Part shown: positions 1-7,732 of the stretch, piece by piece
How the letters are laid out: every line of letters begins with the position of its first letter
Numbering within the stretch: position 1 is the first letter of the stretch
NCBI RefSeq assembly: GCF_914484835.1
Contig: NZ_CAJZAR010000079.1
Span: 186,001 to 250,000, forward strand
DNA from: Paraburkholderia tropica
GTDB lineage: Bacteria > Pseudomonadota > Gammaproteobacteria > Burkholderiales > Burkholderiaceae
Length of the DNA stretch: 64,000 nucleotides
Direction: 5' to 3'
Position numbers and translations under genes: made by a program
The notes under the pieces: generated by a model
Told to the model about the DNA's origin: nothing
The model's input: only the letters and a program-made list of their open reading frames with translations
The model's database searches: none

Positions 1-1061
1 AAGTTCGTGCCGATGCGCGCGCGATGCGCGTCGTTATAGGCGAAGGCGCGGCCCAGCAGCATCTTGTCCGGCGACAGGCCGATGCCCGGCACCGTGTTGC
101 CCGGCGAGAACGCGGCCTGCTCGATCTGCGCGAAGAAGTTCTCCGGGTTGCGGTTCAGCGTCATCGTGCCGACCTTGATCAGCGGGTAGTCCTTGTGCGA
201 CCAGGTCTTGGTCAGATCGAACGGATTGAAGCGATAGTGCTTCGCCTCCGCATACGGCATGACCTGCACGAACAGCGTCCACGACGGGAATTCGCCGCGC
301 TTGATGGCCTCGAACAGATCGCGGCGATGGAAGTCGGCGTCGCGGCCCGCCATCGCTTCCGCTTCGGCGTTCGTGAAGTGGGCCATGCCCTGCTGGGTGT
401 GGAAGTGATACTTGACCCAGAACTTCTCGCCCTGCGCGTTCACCCACATATACGTGTGCGAACCGTAGCCGTTCATGTTGCGCCACGTCTTCGGCAAGCC
501 GCGCTCGCCCATCAGATACGTGACCTGGTGCGCCGTTTCCGGGTTGTGGGTCCAGAAGTCCCACTGCATTTCGGCGTCGCGCAGGCCCGAATCGGGCAGA
601 CGCTTCTGGCTGCGGATGAAGTGCGGAAACTTCATCGGATCGCGCACGAAGAATACCGGCGTGTTGTTGCCGACCAGATCGTAATTGCCTTCGGTCGTGT
701 AGAACTTCAGCGAGAAACCGCGCACGTCGCGCCAGGTATCGGGGCTGCCCATCTCGCCCGCGACGGTCGAGAAGCGCGCCAGCATCTCGGTGGCCGCGCC
801 CTTCTGGAACAGCGCCGCCTTCGTGTATTGCGAAACGTCCTCAGTCGTCTTGAACTCGCCGAATGCGCCGGAGCCCTTCGCGTGCGGTTGACGCTCGGGC
901 ACCTTCTCGCGGTTGAAGTGCGCCATCTGTTCGAGGAAATGCACGTCGTGCAGCAGGATCGGACCGTCCGGTCCCACCGTCAGCGAATTGCGGTCGCTCA
1001 CGGCCGGTGCGCCCGCGCTCGTCGTGGATTTGCCCAGAGGTTTGCCGCTCGAATCAGCCAT
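1..1061 (-). CDS. Catalase, N-terminal part (truncated by window edge)
   Basis: Monofunctional haem catalase, converting hydrogen peroxide to water and oxygen in the cytoplasm. About 353 residues are visible and the C-terminus lies beyond the left edge. The N-terminal region carries the distal-side PERQPHAKGSGAFG segment with the essential His, followed by the GNNTPVFFVRDP segment with the distal Asn. Near the edge the haem-ligand signature RAFAYNDAHR (R-x-F-x-Y-x-D) is complete. The ATG at 1061 is preceded by a good AGGAG site. Full-length small-subunit catalases have about 480 residues, so roughly three quarters is seen. The 505 bases upstream are shared with the divergent phasin gene. The family is certain; the exact clade is not. 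Confidence 0.95.
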   Translation of the reverse strand, partial: MADSSGKPLGKSTTSAGAPAVSDRNSLTVGPDGPILLHDVHFLEQMAHFNREKVPERQPHAKGSGAFGEFKTTEDVSQYTKAALFQKGAATEMLARFSTVAGEMGSPDTWRDVRGFSLKFYTTEGNYDLVGNNTPVFFVRDPMKFPHFIRSQKRLPDSGLRDAEMQWDFWTHNPETAHQVTYLMGERGLPKTWRNMNGYGSHTYMWVNAQGEKFWVKYHFHTQQGMAHFTNAEAEAMAGRDADFHRRDLFEAIKRGEFPSWTLFVQVMPYAEAKHYRFNPFDLTKTWSHKDYPLIKVGTMTLNRNPENFFAQIEQAAFSPGNTVPGIGLSPDKMLLGRAFAYNDAHRARIGTN

Positions 1062-1270
1062 TTCACATCTCCTGTGGAATCGCCAGGCCGCGCTGCACGG
1101 ATCGTTCCGCGCTCCTTCTCAGTGGGGCGTCGCGGCTGGATTGTGGGACGGTTCTGCGCGCGGTCCGCCGCGCCAGGGAAAGAGCATTGTGCACGGATGA
1201 GCCAGGCGATGCGCTTAACTCGTGCCGCGTCTTGACACGGGTTGATTGCCGGTCGCGCGGCGGCGCGTTG

Positions 1271-1311
1271 CCGATCGGAAACGTGTGTCCGCGGCGCGTT
1301 TTTCCGATCGG
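1271..1311. promoter_or_regulatory. Inverted repeat CCGATCGGAAA / TTTCCGATCGG
   Basis: Two perfect 11-base arms at 1271-1281 and 1301-1311 are separated by 19 bases. Each arm also contains the self-complementary octamer CCGATCGG. The repeat lies between the divergent catalase and phasin genes. It is a plausible operator or cruciform, but no known regulator site is recognised. Confidence 0.4.
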
Positions 1312-1321
1312 ATTCATGTGT

Positions 1322-1383
1322 TTCGCATCGGCAATTTCCACCTGTCGAGCGCCCCGCACATCGACAACTATTTCCGATGCGAA
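1322..1383. promoter_or_regulatory. Inverted repeat TTCGCATCGG / CCGATGCGAA
   Basis: Perfect 10-base arms at 1322-1331 and 1374-1383 sit about 40 bases upstream of the phasin -35 hexamer. The arm spacing (42 bases) is wide for a single dimer site, so the arms could be two half-operators or chance. Confidence 0.3.
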
Positions 1384-1423
1384 TCAAGCGTTTACTGAAA
1401 TGTTGCGACGCACAATAAAGTGC

Positions 1424-1451
1424 TTGACACAGGCTTCTTTTGCGATATCAT
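1424..1451 (+). promoter_or_regulatory. Sigma-70 promoter for the phasin gene
   Basis: A consensus -35 TTGACA (1424-1429) and a -10 TATCAT (1446-1451) are separated by 16 bases. Transcription would start near 1458, giving a leader of about 110 bases before the phasin ATG. The strength fits the high expression expected of a granule coat protein. Confidence 0.65.
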
Positions 1452-1566
1452 GAACTCGATTGCTGCATCGCATCAATGCGCGACCCGGTGATCGATTCGA
1501 CTGAAAGTCCTCTTTTATTCGCCACGGAACCGACGCGTAGCGGTCCCTACAATCAGGAACAACGAC

Positions 1567-2127
1567 ATGTCTCTGCCCACTCCCGAACAATTCGCCGCCA
1601 CCCAGAAAGCCGGTCTCGAAGCCCTCTTTGGTCTCACGACCAAGGCGTTCGAAGGTGCGGTCAAGCTGGCTGAACTGAACATCGAAACGGCCCGCGCAGC
1701 AATCGCCGAAGGCCAGGAACACGCGCAGCGCTCGCTGTCGTCGAAGGACCCGCAAGGCTTCTTCGCGCTGCAAGCGGGCTTCGCGCAGCCGGCCGCCGAA
1801 AAGGCGCTGGCCTATGGCCGCAACGTGTACGCCATCGTCTCGGCCGCGCAGTCGGAATTCGCTCAGGCCGCGCAAAGCCAGATCGAGCAGCAGCAACACG
1901 CCGTGCAAACCTTCGTCGACAACGCGGCGAAGAACGCACCGGCCGGCTCGGAAACCGCGGTTGCCGCCTTCAAGTCGGCCATCACGGCAGCACAAGGCGC
2001 TTACGACTCGGTGAACAAGGCCGCGAAGCAAGCCGCCGAAATGGCGGAAACGAACTTCGAAGCCGTCACCAAGGCCGCTTCGAAGGCTGCCGCGCAAGCC
2101 ACGCGCGCCGCCAAGCAGACGGCTTAA
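1567..2127 (+). CDS. phaP: Phasin (PHA granule-associated protein)
   Basis: A 186-residue phasin of the Burkholderiaceae type. It coats polyhydroxyalkanoate granules and controls their number and size. The sequence opens MSLPTPEQFAATQKAGLEAL and continues as a long amphipathic helical region rich in Ala, Glu, Gln and Lys with no membrane segment or signal peptide. The C-terminal third (KAAKQAAEMAETN... KAASKAAAQATRAAKQ) is a low-complexity Ala/Lys helix typical of the family. The gene stands alone, with its own promoter and a strong terminator. A PHB-depolymerase-like esterase is encoded at 46.6-47.7 kb. Confidence 0.93.
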   Translation: MSLPTPEQFAATQKAGLEALFGLTTKAFEGAVKLAELNIETARAAIAEGQEHAQRSLSSKDPQGFFALQAGFAQPAAEKALAYGRNVYAIVSAAQSEFAQAAQSQIEQQQHAVQTFVDNAAKNAPAGSETAVAAFKSAITAAQGAYDSVNKAAKQAAEMAETNFEAVTKAASKAAAQATRAAKQTA

Positions 2128-2188
2128 GCTGCGCGTAAAGCGCACGCGCCCTCGCCGGCCACGCGCCGGTGAGCGGGCGACAGATGTG

Positions 2189-2225
2189 AAAAAAGCGGGT
2201 TTCGTGCAAACGAAACCCGCTTTTT
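2189..2225. terminator. Bidirectional rho-independent terminator
   Basis: The stem AAGCGGGTTTCG / CGAAACCCGCTT has a six-base loop, an A-tract before it and a T-tract after it. It lies between the convergent phasin and GntR genes and should serve both strands. Confidence 0.9.
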
Positions 2226-2258
2226 CTATGGGCGGTGCGTAGGGATGCTGCGAACGGA

Positions 2259-2948
2259 TCAGGAACCGAACATCCGGCTCACGGCGTGTTCGAGGTGATC
2301 GCGCATCGCTTGCGCGGCGCGCTCGGCGTTGCGCGCCTGAATGGCTTCGAGCACTTCGAGGTGTTCCTGCTGCACGATGCGCTGGCGCTCGATCGACTTC
2401 ACGAGCGACAGATTGCGCGACAGGTTCATGCTGAACACCATCTGCTCCTGGATGCCCGACAGCGCGGTGATGAAGAACTGGTTCTTCGAGGCGCGCGCCA
2501 CGGCCATATGGAAGGCGAAGTCGTCCTTCGCGCCAATGCCCGAAGTCTCGATGATGGTTTGCAGGTTGTCCCACTCGTGGCGGATCGCGGCGATGTCGGC
2601 GTCGTCGGCCTTCTGCGCGGCGAGCGACGCGGCGCCCGACTCCACCACCACGCGGTATTCGTAGCAGCGACGGATGTCCGACAACGTTTCGAGCGGCGCG
2701 AAGCGGCGCACATCGGGATCGGGACGGCGCATGACCGTGGTGCCCGAACCGTGGCGCGTGGCGATGATGCCGTCCGCGCGCAGTTGCGCGAGCGCTTCGC
2801 GCACGGTCGGACGCGAGGTCGCGAAGCGTTCCGCGAGCATGTGCTCGGTCGGCAGGCGCTCCCCTTCCTTGTATTCGCCTTCGATGATGCGGTTCAGGAT
2901 GTCGCTGTAAATCCGCGCCGGCATATTCGGCGCTTTCTGCTCAGCCAT
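2259..2948 (-). CDS. GntR-family regulator, FadR/FCD subfamily
   Basis: A 229-residue DNA-binding regulator. Residues about 10-75 form the GntR winged helix (IIEGEYKEGERLPTEHMLAERF, then SRPTVREALAQLRADGII). Residues about 90-220 form the all-helical FCD effector domain with the FHMAVARASKNQFF motif, which in this family contributes a metal-binding His. Members usually sense carboxylic or sugar acids and repress catabolic operons. It sits at the end of a sugar-acid catabolic region, and TTGYnnnRCAA-like sites that fit the FadR-type consensus TNGTNNNACNA lie before four operons nearby (4973, 5173, 17267, 20030). A looser half-site, TTGTCAGGTAT, is at 2968 before its own start. The role as local regulator is inferred from this. 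Confidence 0.9.
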   Translation of the reverse strand: MAEQKAPNMPARIYSDILNRIIEGEYKEGERLPTEHMLAERFATSRPTVREALAQLRADGIIATRHGSGTTVMRRPDPDVRRFAPLETLSDIRRCYEYRVVVESGAASLAAQKADDADIAAIRHEWDNLQTIIETSGIGAKDDFAFHMAVARASKNQFFITALSGIQEQMVFSMNLSRNLSLVKSIERQRIVQQEHLEVLEAIQARNAERAAQAMRDHLEHAVSRMFGS

Positions 2949-3069
2949 GGTCAGTGCTACGCGTAGGTTGTCAGGTATGTCGGGGATTGTAAGTCATTGG
3001 CGGCGCGCTTCGCGCGAATCTTCAGCTTTCGACGCCCCGCACGGCGTGCGCTGCGGCGATTTCACGCGC

Positions 3070-4011
3070 TTACGCCAAATCGCTGACAACTAGCCGCAAC
3101 GTCGCGGTTTCGCTTTGGCCCGGCGCGAGCCGGCGCAGCCCGAGGCCGCTGTGGATCGCATCGGGCAGGCCGAGCCAGGGCTCGACGCAGTAGAAGTCCG
3201 AATCGGGCGCGAGCGTCCACGAGGTCACGGCGTACCACGGCACCGAACCGGGACAGCGCAGGTCGATGTCGATCGCGCGCCGCAGCGTGGGCATCTCGAT
3301 GCGCACCGTGCGTTCGGGTTCGCCGTCGAGACAATGAAAACGGTCGACGATCTGCGGATCGTCGAAGCGGTAACGCGTCGCGCCGGGCGTGGGCGCGGTC
3401 GTCGTGCCGTCGGCGAGCTGGTGACGGTAGACGTTGCTCGGCAGCGTCAGGCTCGCCGAGCCGCGCTGCGCGTGCGGCAGCGCGAAGTAGAAATGATGGC
3501 CCGCGTAGTAAGGCAAAAGCGAAGGTAACTGCGAAGGCAAAAGCGCAGCGCCTTCGATCGCCGTATTCGTGGTCGTCAGTTCGACTTCGAGCGTGGCGTC
3601 GTCGACGAGCCGGTACGCGGCCTCGAAGCGGAAAGGGAACGGATAGCCCGCGTGCGTCGCCTCGCTGTCGGTGAGCGTCATGCGCACGCCGTCGCCCGCC
3701 GCATCGACTTGCGCCGCGAACGGCAGATCGCGCGCGAAGCCGTGCAGCGGCACCTCGCGCACGACGCCCTGCGCATCGCGCCAACGCCCGATCACGCCAT
3801 CCACGCGATGCCGCGCGATGAACGGAAACAGCAGCGGATTGCCGCCGCGCACGAGCGCGGGCTGACGCCAGTCGGCGTCGTCGGGCCAATGGATGATGGG
3901 CTCGCCGTGCCGGTGCCACGACAGCAGCCGTCCGCCCGCTTGCGGCGCGACGCGCAGCAGCGAGCCGCCGCGCACGATTTCGATGACGTCCTGATCCTGA
4001 AACTTCGGCAT
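3070..4011 (-). CDS. Aldose 1-epimerase family protein
   Basis: A 313-residue protein of the galactose mutarotase fold, which interconverts alpha and beta anomers of free aldoses in the cytoplasm. Family landmarks include GGRLLSWHRHG near residue 27, the substrate-pocket segment LLFPFIARHRVDG, the His segment LHGFARDLPF near residue 90, and the C-terminal CVEPWLGLPDA segment carrying the expected catalytic Glu. It lies 125 bases downstream of the RraA-like gene on the same strand and is probably co-transcribed with it. A short duplicated segment encodes LLPSQLPSLLP near residue 160. The exact sugar is not evident; neighbours suggest an aldose feeding a sugar-acid pathway. Confidence 0.88.
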   Translation of the reverse strand: MPKFQDQDVIEIVRGGSLLRVAPQAGGRLLSWHRHGEPIIHWPDDADWRQPALVRGGNPLLFPFIARHRVDGVIGRWRDAQGVVREVPLHGFARDLPFAAQVDAAGDGVRMTLTDSEATHAGYPFPFRFEAAYRLVDDATLEVELTTTNTAIEGAALLPSQLPSLLPYYAGHHFYFALPHAQRGSASLTLPSNVYRHQLADGTTTAPTPGATRYRFDDPQIVDRFHCLDGEPERTVRIEMPTLRRAIDIDLRCPGSVPWYAVTSWTLAPDSDFYCVEPWLGLPDAIHSGLGLRRLAPGQSETATLRLVVSDLA

Positions 4012-4136
4012 GGCGTGCTTCGCGTGAATTCGCGTAAATGGGGTTGGTTATCGGAGCACGCGCCGCCTTCAGCGCGCGCCCGCGAACTCCGGCGCGGGCA
4101 CGCCCTGCACGCCCGCATCGATCACCGCCGCGCCGC

Positions 4137-4871
4137 TCACGCGCGCGCTTTCTTCCATTCGGCAAAGGCGGCCAGCGTCGCCTCGTTCGGCGGATAGGTG
4201 CCCGGCAGCGCCGCGCCCGCCTCGATGCGCTCGGTGATGAAGCATTCGAGTTCTTCCTGCTCGAAGGCCGCCTGTGCGACTTCCTCGGCCAGATGACGCG
4301 GAATCACGACCACGCCATCGGCGTCGCCGACGATGATGTCGCCCGGATAGACGGCCACGCCGCCGCAGCCGATCGGCACGTTCAGGTCGACCGTGTGGTG
4401 CTTGCAGAGATTCAGCGGCGCCGACGCGCCCGCGCAGAACACCGGAATGCCGAGCGCGGCGATGGTCGCGCTGTCGCGCACCGGGCCGTCCGAGACCATG
4501 CCCGCCACGCCGCGCACCTTCATGCGCGTGGCGAGGATCGAGCCCATCGACGCCGCATCGGTCACGCCGCGGCAATCCTGCACGAGCACCGCGCCCGCGG
4601 GCACGGTTTCGACGCCCTTGCGCTGCGGATGCTCGGGATTCTGGAACGCGCTCAACTGGTCGAGATCCTCGCGCGCCGGGATGTTGCGCATCGTGAAGGC
4701 CGGGCCGACGAGATTCGGCGCGCCCACTGCCGGCGCGGCGAGCGGATGCACGCCCTGCAGGAACACATTGCGCAGGCCGCGCTTGAAAAGCTGGGTGGTG
4801 AGCGTCGCGTTGGAAACGTGGCGCAGTTGTTCGAGCGCAAGTTCGCTGACGGGGATGGCGGGTGAATTCAT
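4137..4871 (-). CDS. RraA-like / HMG aldolase family protein
   Basis: A 244-residue protein of the RraA family. The family includes the RNase E inhibitor RraA and metal-dependent 4-hydroxy-4-methyl-2-oxoglutarate/oxaloacetate aldolases. Landmarks are LVGPAFTMRN, the phosphate/metal region QDCRGVTDAASMGSILATRMKVRGVAGMVSDGPVRD with the G-x-x-x-D-G-x-x-R-D pattern of the aldolase active site, and PGDIIVGDADGVVVIP. The start at 4871 was chosen because family similarity begins at MNSPAIP; an upstream in-frame ATG (4970) would add 33 unrelated residues and lies on the likely operator. Context within a sugar-acid locus argues for an aldolase or related lyase, not RNase regulation. Confidence 0.85.
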   Translation of the reverse strand: MNSPAIPVSELALEQLRHVSNATLTTQLFKRGLRNVFLQGVHPLAAPAVGAPNLVGPAFTMRNIPAREDLDQLSAFQNPEHPQRKGVETVPAGAVLVQDCRGVTDAASMGSILATRMKVRGVAGMVSDGPVRDSATIAALGIPVFCAGASAPLNLCKHHTVDLNVPIGCGGVAVYPGDIIVGDADGVVVIPRHLAEEVAQAAFEQEELECFITERIEAGAALPGTYPPNEATLAAFAEWKKARA

Positions 4872-4970
4872 CGTGTCTCGTCCGTTGTTGTGGTGCGCGA
4901 GGACCGCGCAGAAGCGGGTCCGATGCCGATCCGGCAATCCGGCGAGCGGCGGTCGGTGCAATGTCCGCAT

Positions 4971-4985
4971 TGTTGTAATACAACA
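4971..4985. promoter_or_regulatory. FadR-type operator before the RraA-like operon
   Basis: TGTTGTAATACAACA is a 15-base palindrome with one central unpaired base. Its core TTGTAATACAA (4973-4983) fits the GntR/FadR consensus TNGTNNNACNA exactly. A minus-strand -35 TTGACA reads from 4998 to 4993, so the palindrome would occlude the spacer and -10. The adjacent divergent MFS promoter has a related site at 5173. Confidence 0.6.
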
Positions 4986-5172
4986 CGAAAATTGTCAACC
5001 AGCCCGCAACGGCGCGCTTTCCGCGCAGTCATCCGACAACCCGCCGATCGTCCGTGACGCCGATTCGCGCGGCATTCCCCGCCTGATCGCGCCTTCCCTC
5101 GACTGTCACGCCCATCATCCGGCCCCGCCGCGAGACGCCCGCGCATTAGGGAAATCCCCATCCACACAAGAT

Positions 5173-5201
5173 TTGCTTTACAACTTTGCGGCAAATAGAA
5201 T
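5173..5201 (+). promoter_or_regulatory. Promoter and overlapping operator of the MFS-udh operon
   Basis: -35 TTGCTT (5173-5178), a 17-base spacer and -10 TAGAAT (5196-5201) form a plausible sigma-70 promoter. The -35 is embedded in TTGCTTTACAA (5173-5183), one base away from the FadR-type consensus and similar to the site at 17267. The leader to the GTG start is about 200 bases and no gene was found in it. Confidence 0.5.
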
Positions 5202-5409
5202 GATGTCTTACATGACCGGGCGATTCGATCCGATTAGCACCGCGTCACGGCCCAACAGCGATTCGAACAACACGGCTGAAAAAACGCGGCGTCCAGTGAC
5301 ACTGGCCAGCCGCAAGACACACCTGGCACACGCATACAACTTCCATCCGGGCGCATCGTCCGGCACGGCCTCAACCGTGCCCGCACCCGACAACAGCAGG
5401 AGACGAGCA

Positions 5410-6717
5410 GTGCAACGCAAGACTATCAAGGGGCTTCGGTGGTGGATCATCGGCCTCATCATGATTGGCACGATCTTCAACTATCTCGCGCGCAGTTCGC
5501 TTTCCGTGGCAGCGCCCACGCTCACGCAGACGATGCACATGACCACGCAGCAGTACTCGTACGTGGTCACGGCGTTCCAGGCCTGCTATGCGCTCTCGCA
5601 GCCGATCGCCGGCTTCGTGCTCGACTCCGTCGGCGTCAAGATCGGCTTCGCCATCTTCGCGTTCGGCTGGGCCATCGCCAACATGCTGCACGGTCTCGCC
5701 ACCACCTGGCCCTCGCTCGCGTTCTTCCGCGGCCTGCTCGGCATGAGCGAAGCCGCGATCTTCCCGGCGGGCATGAAGGCGATCAGCCAGTGGTTCCCGG
5801 CCAAGGAGCGCTCGGTCGCGACCGGCTGGCTCAACACCGGCACGTCGATCGGCGCGATGATCGCCCCGCCGCTCGTGGTGTGGTGCATTCTCAAGTACAA
5901 CTGGCAATTCGCGTTCGTCCTGACCGGCGGCGTGGCGCTGATCTGGGTCGCGCTCTGGCTCGTGTTCTTCAAGACGCCCGCCGAGCACCCGAAGCTCTCG
6001 CAGGAAGAAGCCGACTACATCCGCGCCGGTCAAACCCCGGCGCAAAAAGCGTCGGGCAAGCAGCGCGCCTCGTTCAAGGAAGTGCTCAAAACGCGCCGCT
6101 TCTGGGGCATCGGCATTCCGCGCATGCTGGCCGAGCCGGCATGGCAGACCTTCGGCGCGTGGATTCCGCTGTACATGGTCACCGTGCGCCACATGAACCT
6201 GAAGGAAATCGCGCTGTTCGCGTGGATGCCGTTCCTCGCCGCCGACCTCGGCTGCCTGATCGGCGGCTACCTCGCGCCGCTGTTCATCCGCTGGTTCGGC
6301 TGCTCGCTGATCACCTCGCGCAAGCTCGTCATCACGACCGGCGCAGTGCTGATGATCGGACCGGCCTGCGTGGGTCTCGTCGCGAGCCCGTATGCCGCGA
6401 TCGCCCTCTTCTGCGTCGGCACCTTCGCGCACCAGACGATTTCCGGCGCCCTGTTCACGCTCGCCTCGGACGTGTTCGGCCAGCATGAAGTGGCGACGGC
6501 AACGGGTCTCTCGGGCATGTTCGGCTATCTCGGCGCGACGGTGTTCTCGCTCATCGTCGGCGCACTGGCCAGCACGATCGGCTATAACCCCCTGTTCGTC
6601 TGCCTGATGTTGTTCGACCTGATCGGCGCCTGCGTGGCCTGGCGTCTGATCTCGAACCAGCAGCGCGACGACACGGCGGCCGCCGCGCTCCAGCCCGCGC
6701 AGAACGTGAAGGCCTGA
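5410..6717 (+). CDS. MFS transporter, hexuronate/anion:cation symporter type
   Basis: A 435-residue inner-membrane transporter with about 12 hydrophobic segments, of the anion:cation symporter group to which ExuT (galacturonate/glucuronate uptake) belongs. The N-terminal segment WWIIGLIMIGTIFNYLARSSLSVAAP, the FRGLLGMSEAAIFPAGMKAISQWFPAKERSVATGW motif between helices 4 and 5, and a central loop near residue 200 fit that group. The GTG at 5410 was chosen because it has an AGGAG site eight bases upstream and starts just before the first membrane helix. Upstream codons remain open but encode low-complexity non-membrane sequence. It precedes uronate dehydrogenase by 68 bases, which supports a uronate substrate. 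Confidence 0.87.
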   Translation: MQRKTIKGLRWWIIGLIMIGTIFNYLARSSLSVAAPTLTQTMHMTTQQYSYVVTAFQACYALSQPIAGFVLDSVGVKIGFAIFAFGWAIANMLHGLATTWPSLAFFRGLLGMSEAAIFPAGMKAISQWFPAKERSVATGWLNTGTSIGAMIAPPLVVWCILKYNWQFAFVLTGGVALIWVALWLVFFKTPAEHPKLSQEEADYIRAGQTPAQKASGKQRASFKEVLKTRRFWGIGIPRMLAEPAWQTFGAWIPLYMVTVRHMNLKEIALFAWMPFLAADLGCLIGGYLAPLFIRWFGCSLITSRKLVITTGAVLMIGPACVGLVASPYAAIALFCVGTFAHQTISGALFTLASDVFGQHEVATATGLSGMFGYLGATVFSLIVGALASTIGYNPLFVCLMLFDLIGACVAWRLISNQQRDDTAAAALQPAQNVKA

Positions 6718-6731
6718 TCGGCTCATCACCG

Positions 6732-6759
6732 GCCGGCGTCCGCGAGGGCGCCGGCTTTT
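6732..6759 (+). terminator. Weak intercistronic hairpin
   Basis: GCCGGCG (6732-6738) and CGCCGGC (6749-6755) form a GC-rich stem followed by TTTT. It lies between the MFS gene and udh and probably lowers rather than abolishes read-through. Confidence 0.45.
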
Positions 6760-6785
6760 GGCGTTTTTATGTGAGGTAATCCACT

Positions 6786-7610
6786 GTGAAGAAAGTTGCA
6801 TTGTCCGGCGCCGCCGGCCAGCTCGGCACCGTATTGCGCAAGGGCCTGCTCGAGCGCGGCGTGAACCTGCGATCCGCGGCCGGCACGAAGCCGCTCGAAC
6901 CGCTCGTCGCGGGCGAAGACGTCATGCACGGCGACCTGCGCGATCCCGCAGTGGTCGACCGCCTGCTCGACGGCGTCGACGTGCTGATCCACATGGCCGG
7001 CACGAGCGTCGAGCGTCCGCTGCCCGAGATCATCGAGAACAATCTGCGCGGCCTCGTGGAAGTCTACGAAGGCGCGCGCCGCCACGGCGTGAAGCGCATT
7101 CTGTTCGCAAGCTCGAATCACGCGATCGGCATGTATTCCGTCGACGACAAGCTCGACCTCGATTGCGCGTTCCGCCCGGACGGCTTCTATGGTCTCTCGA
7201 AGGCCTGGGGCGAATCGCTCGCCCGCCTCTACTGGGACAAGCACGGCATCGAAACCGTGAACGTGCGCATCGGCAGCTGCCTGCCGAAGCCGACCGAGTT
7301 CCGCCATCTGAGCACGTGGTTCGGCCACGACGATCTGTTCCATCTCATCGATCGCGTGATCAACGTGGAATCGATCGGCTTTGCCGTGGTGTGGGGCGTG
7401 TCGAACAACACGCGCAGCTACTGGGTGCAGGAAGGCGAACACGACGACGCGAAGCGTCTCGGTTACGTGCCGAAGCAGAATTCGGAAGACTTCGCGGCGG
7501 AGATTCTCGCGAAGGACAACCCGCTCGACGCGACCGCGCAGCGCTATCAGGGCGGCAGCTTCGCGAGCTTCGATTTCACGCCGGTCGAACAGCGCGGCAA
7601 GCGCGGCTGA
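6786..7610 (+). CDS. udh: NAD-dependent uronate dehydrogenase
   Basis: A 274-residue extended SDR enzyme that oxidises D-galacturonate or D-glucuronate to the aldarolactone with NAD. The N-terminal nucleotide-binding motif is GAAGQLGTVLRKGLLERG. The catalytic Ser lies in LFASSNHAIGMY and the Tyr-Lys pair in FYGLSKAWGE. GSCLPKPTEFRHLSTWF and the late segment VWGVSNNTRSYW resemble known uronate dehydrogenases in order and spacing, and the length matches (about 265-275). The start is GTG at 6786 with GAGGT upstream; no ATG start is available nearby. It follows a hexuronate-type permease and probably forms an operon with it. Confidence 0.85.
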   Translation: MKKVALSGAAGQLGTVLRKGLLERGVNLRSAAGTKPLEPLVAGEDVMHGDLRDPAVVDRLLDGVDVLIHMAGTSVERPLPEIIENNLRGLVEVYEGARRHGVKRILFASSNHAIGMYSVDDKLDLDCAFRPDGFYGLSKAWGESLARLYWDKHGIETVNVRIGSCLPKPTEFRHLSTWFGHDDLFHLIDRVINVESIGFAVVWGVSNNTRSYWVQEGEHDDAKRLGYVPKQNSEDFAAEILAKDNPLDATAQRYQGGSFASFDFTPVEQRGKRG

Positions 7611-7644
7611 TATCGCCTGTCACGCGCACGCTGAGAATGCGCCA

Positions 7645-7678
7645 CGGCCTGAGTCATCGCGCTCAGGCCGTTTTTTTT
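7645..7678 (+). terminator. Rho-independent terminator after udh
   Basis: The stem CGGCCTGAG / CTCAGGCCG is followed by eight T residues (7671-7678). Confidence 0.92.
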
Positions 7679-7732
7679 GACCCTCCGATTTCAGGCCGAT
7701 CGATTCAGGCAGGTCGATTCAAGCGGGTCGCT

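Noticed and set aside
24..1235. Long open frame on the plus strand across the catalase gene
   Set aside because: It is antisense to a catalase with intact motifs; high GC content keeps the opposite strand open and the translation is Arg/His-rich without any domain.
4393..5409. Upstream extension of the MFS transporter frame
   Set aside because: It overlaps the RraA-like gene on the other strand and both promoters; the GTG at 5410 has a good ribosome site and begins at the first membrane helix.
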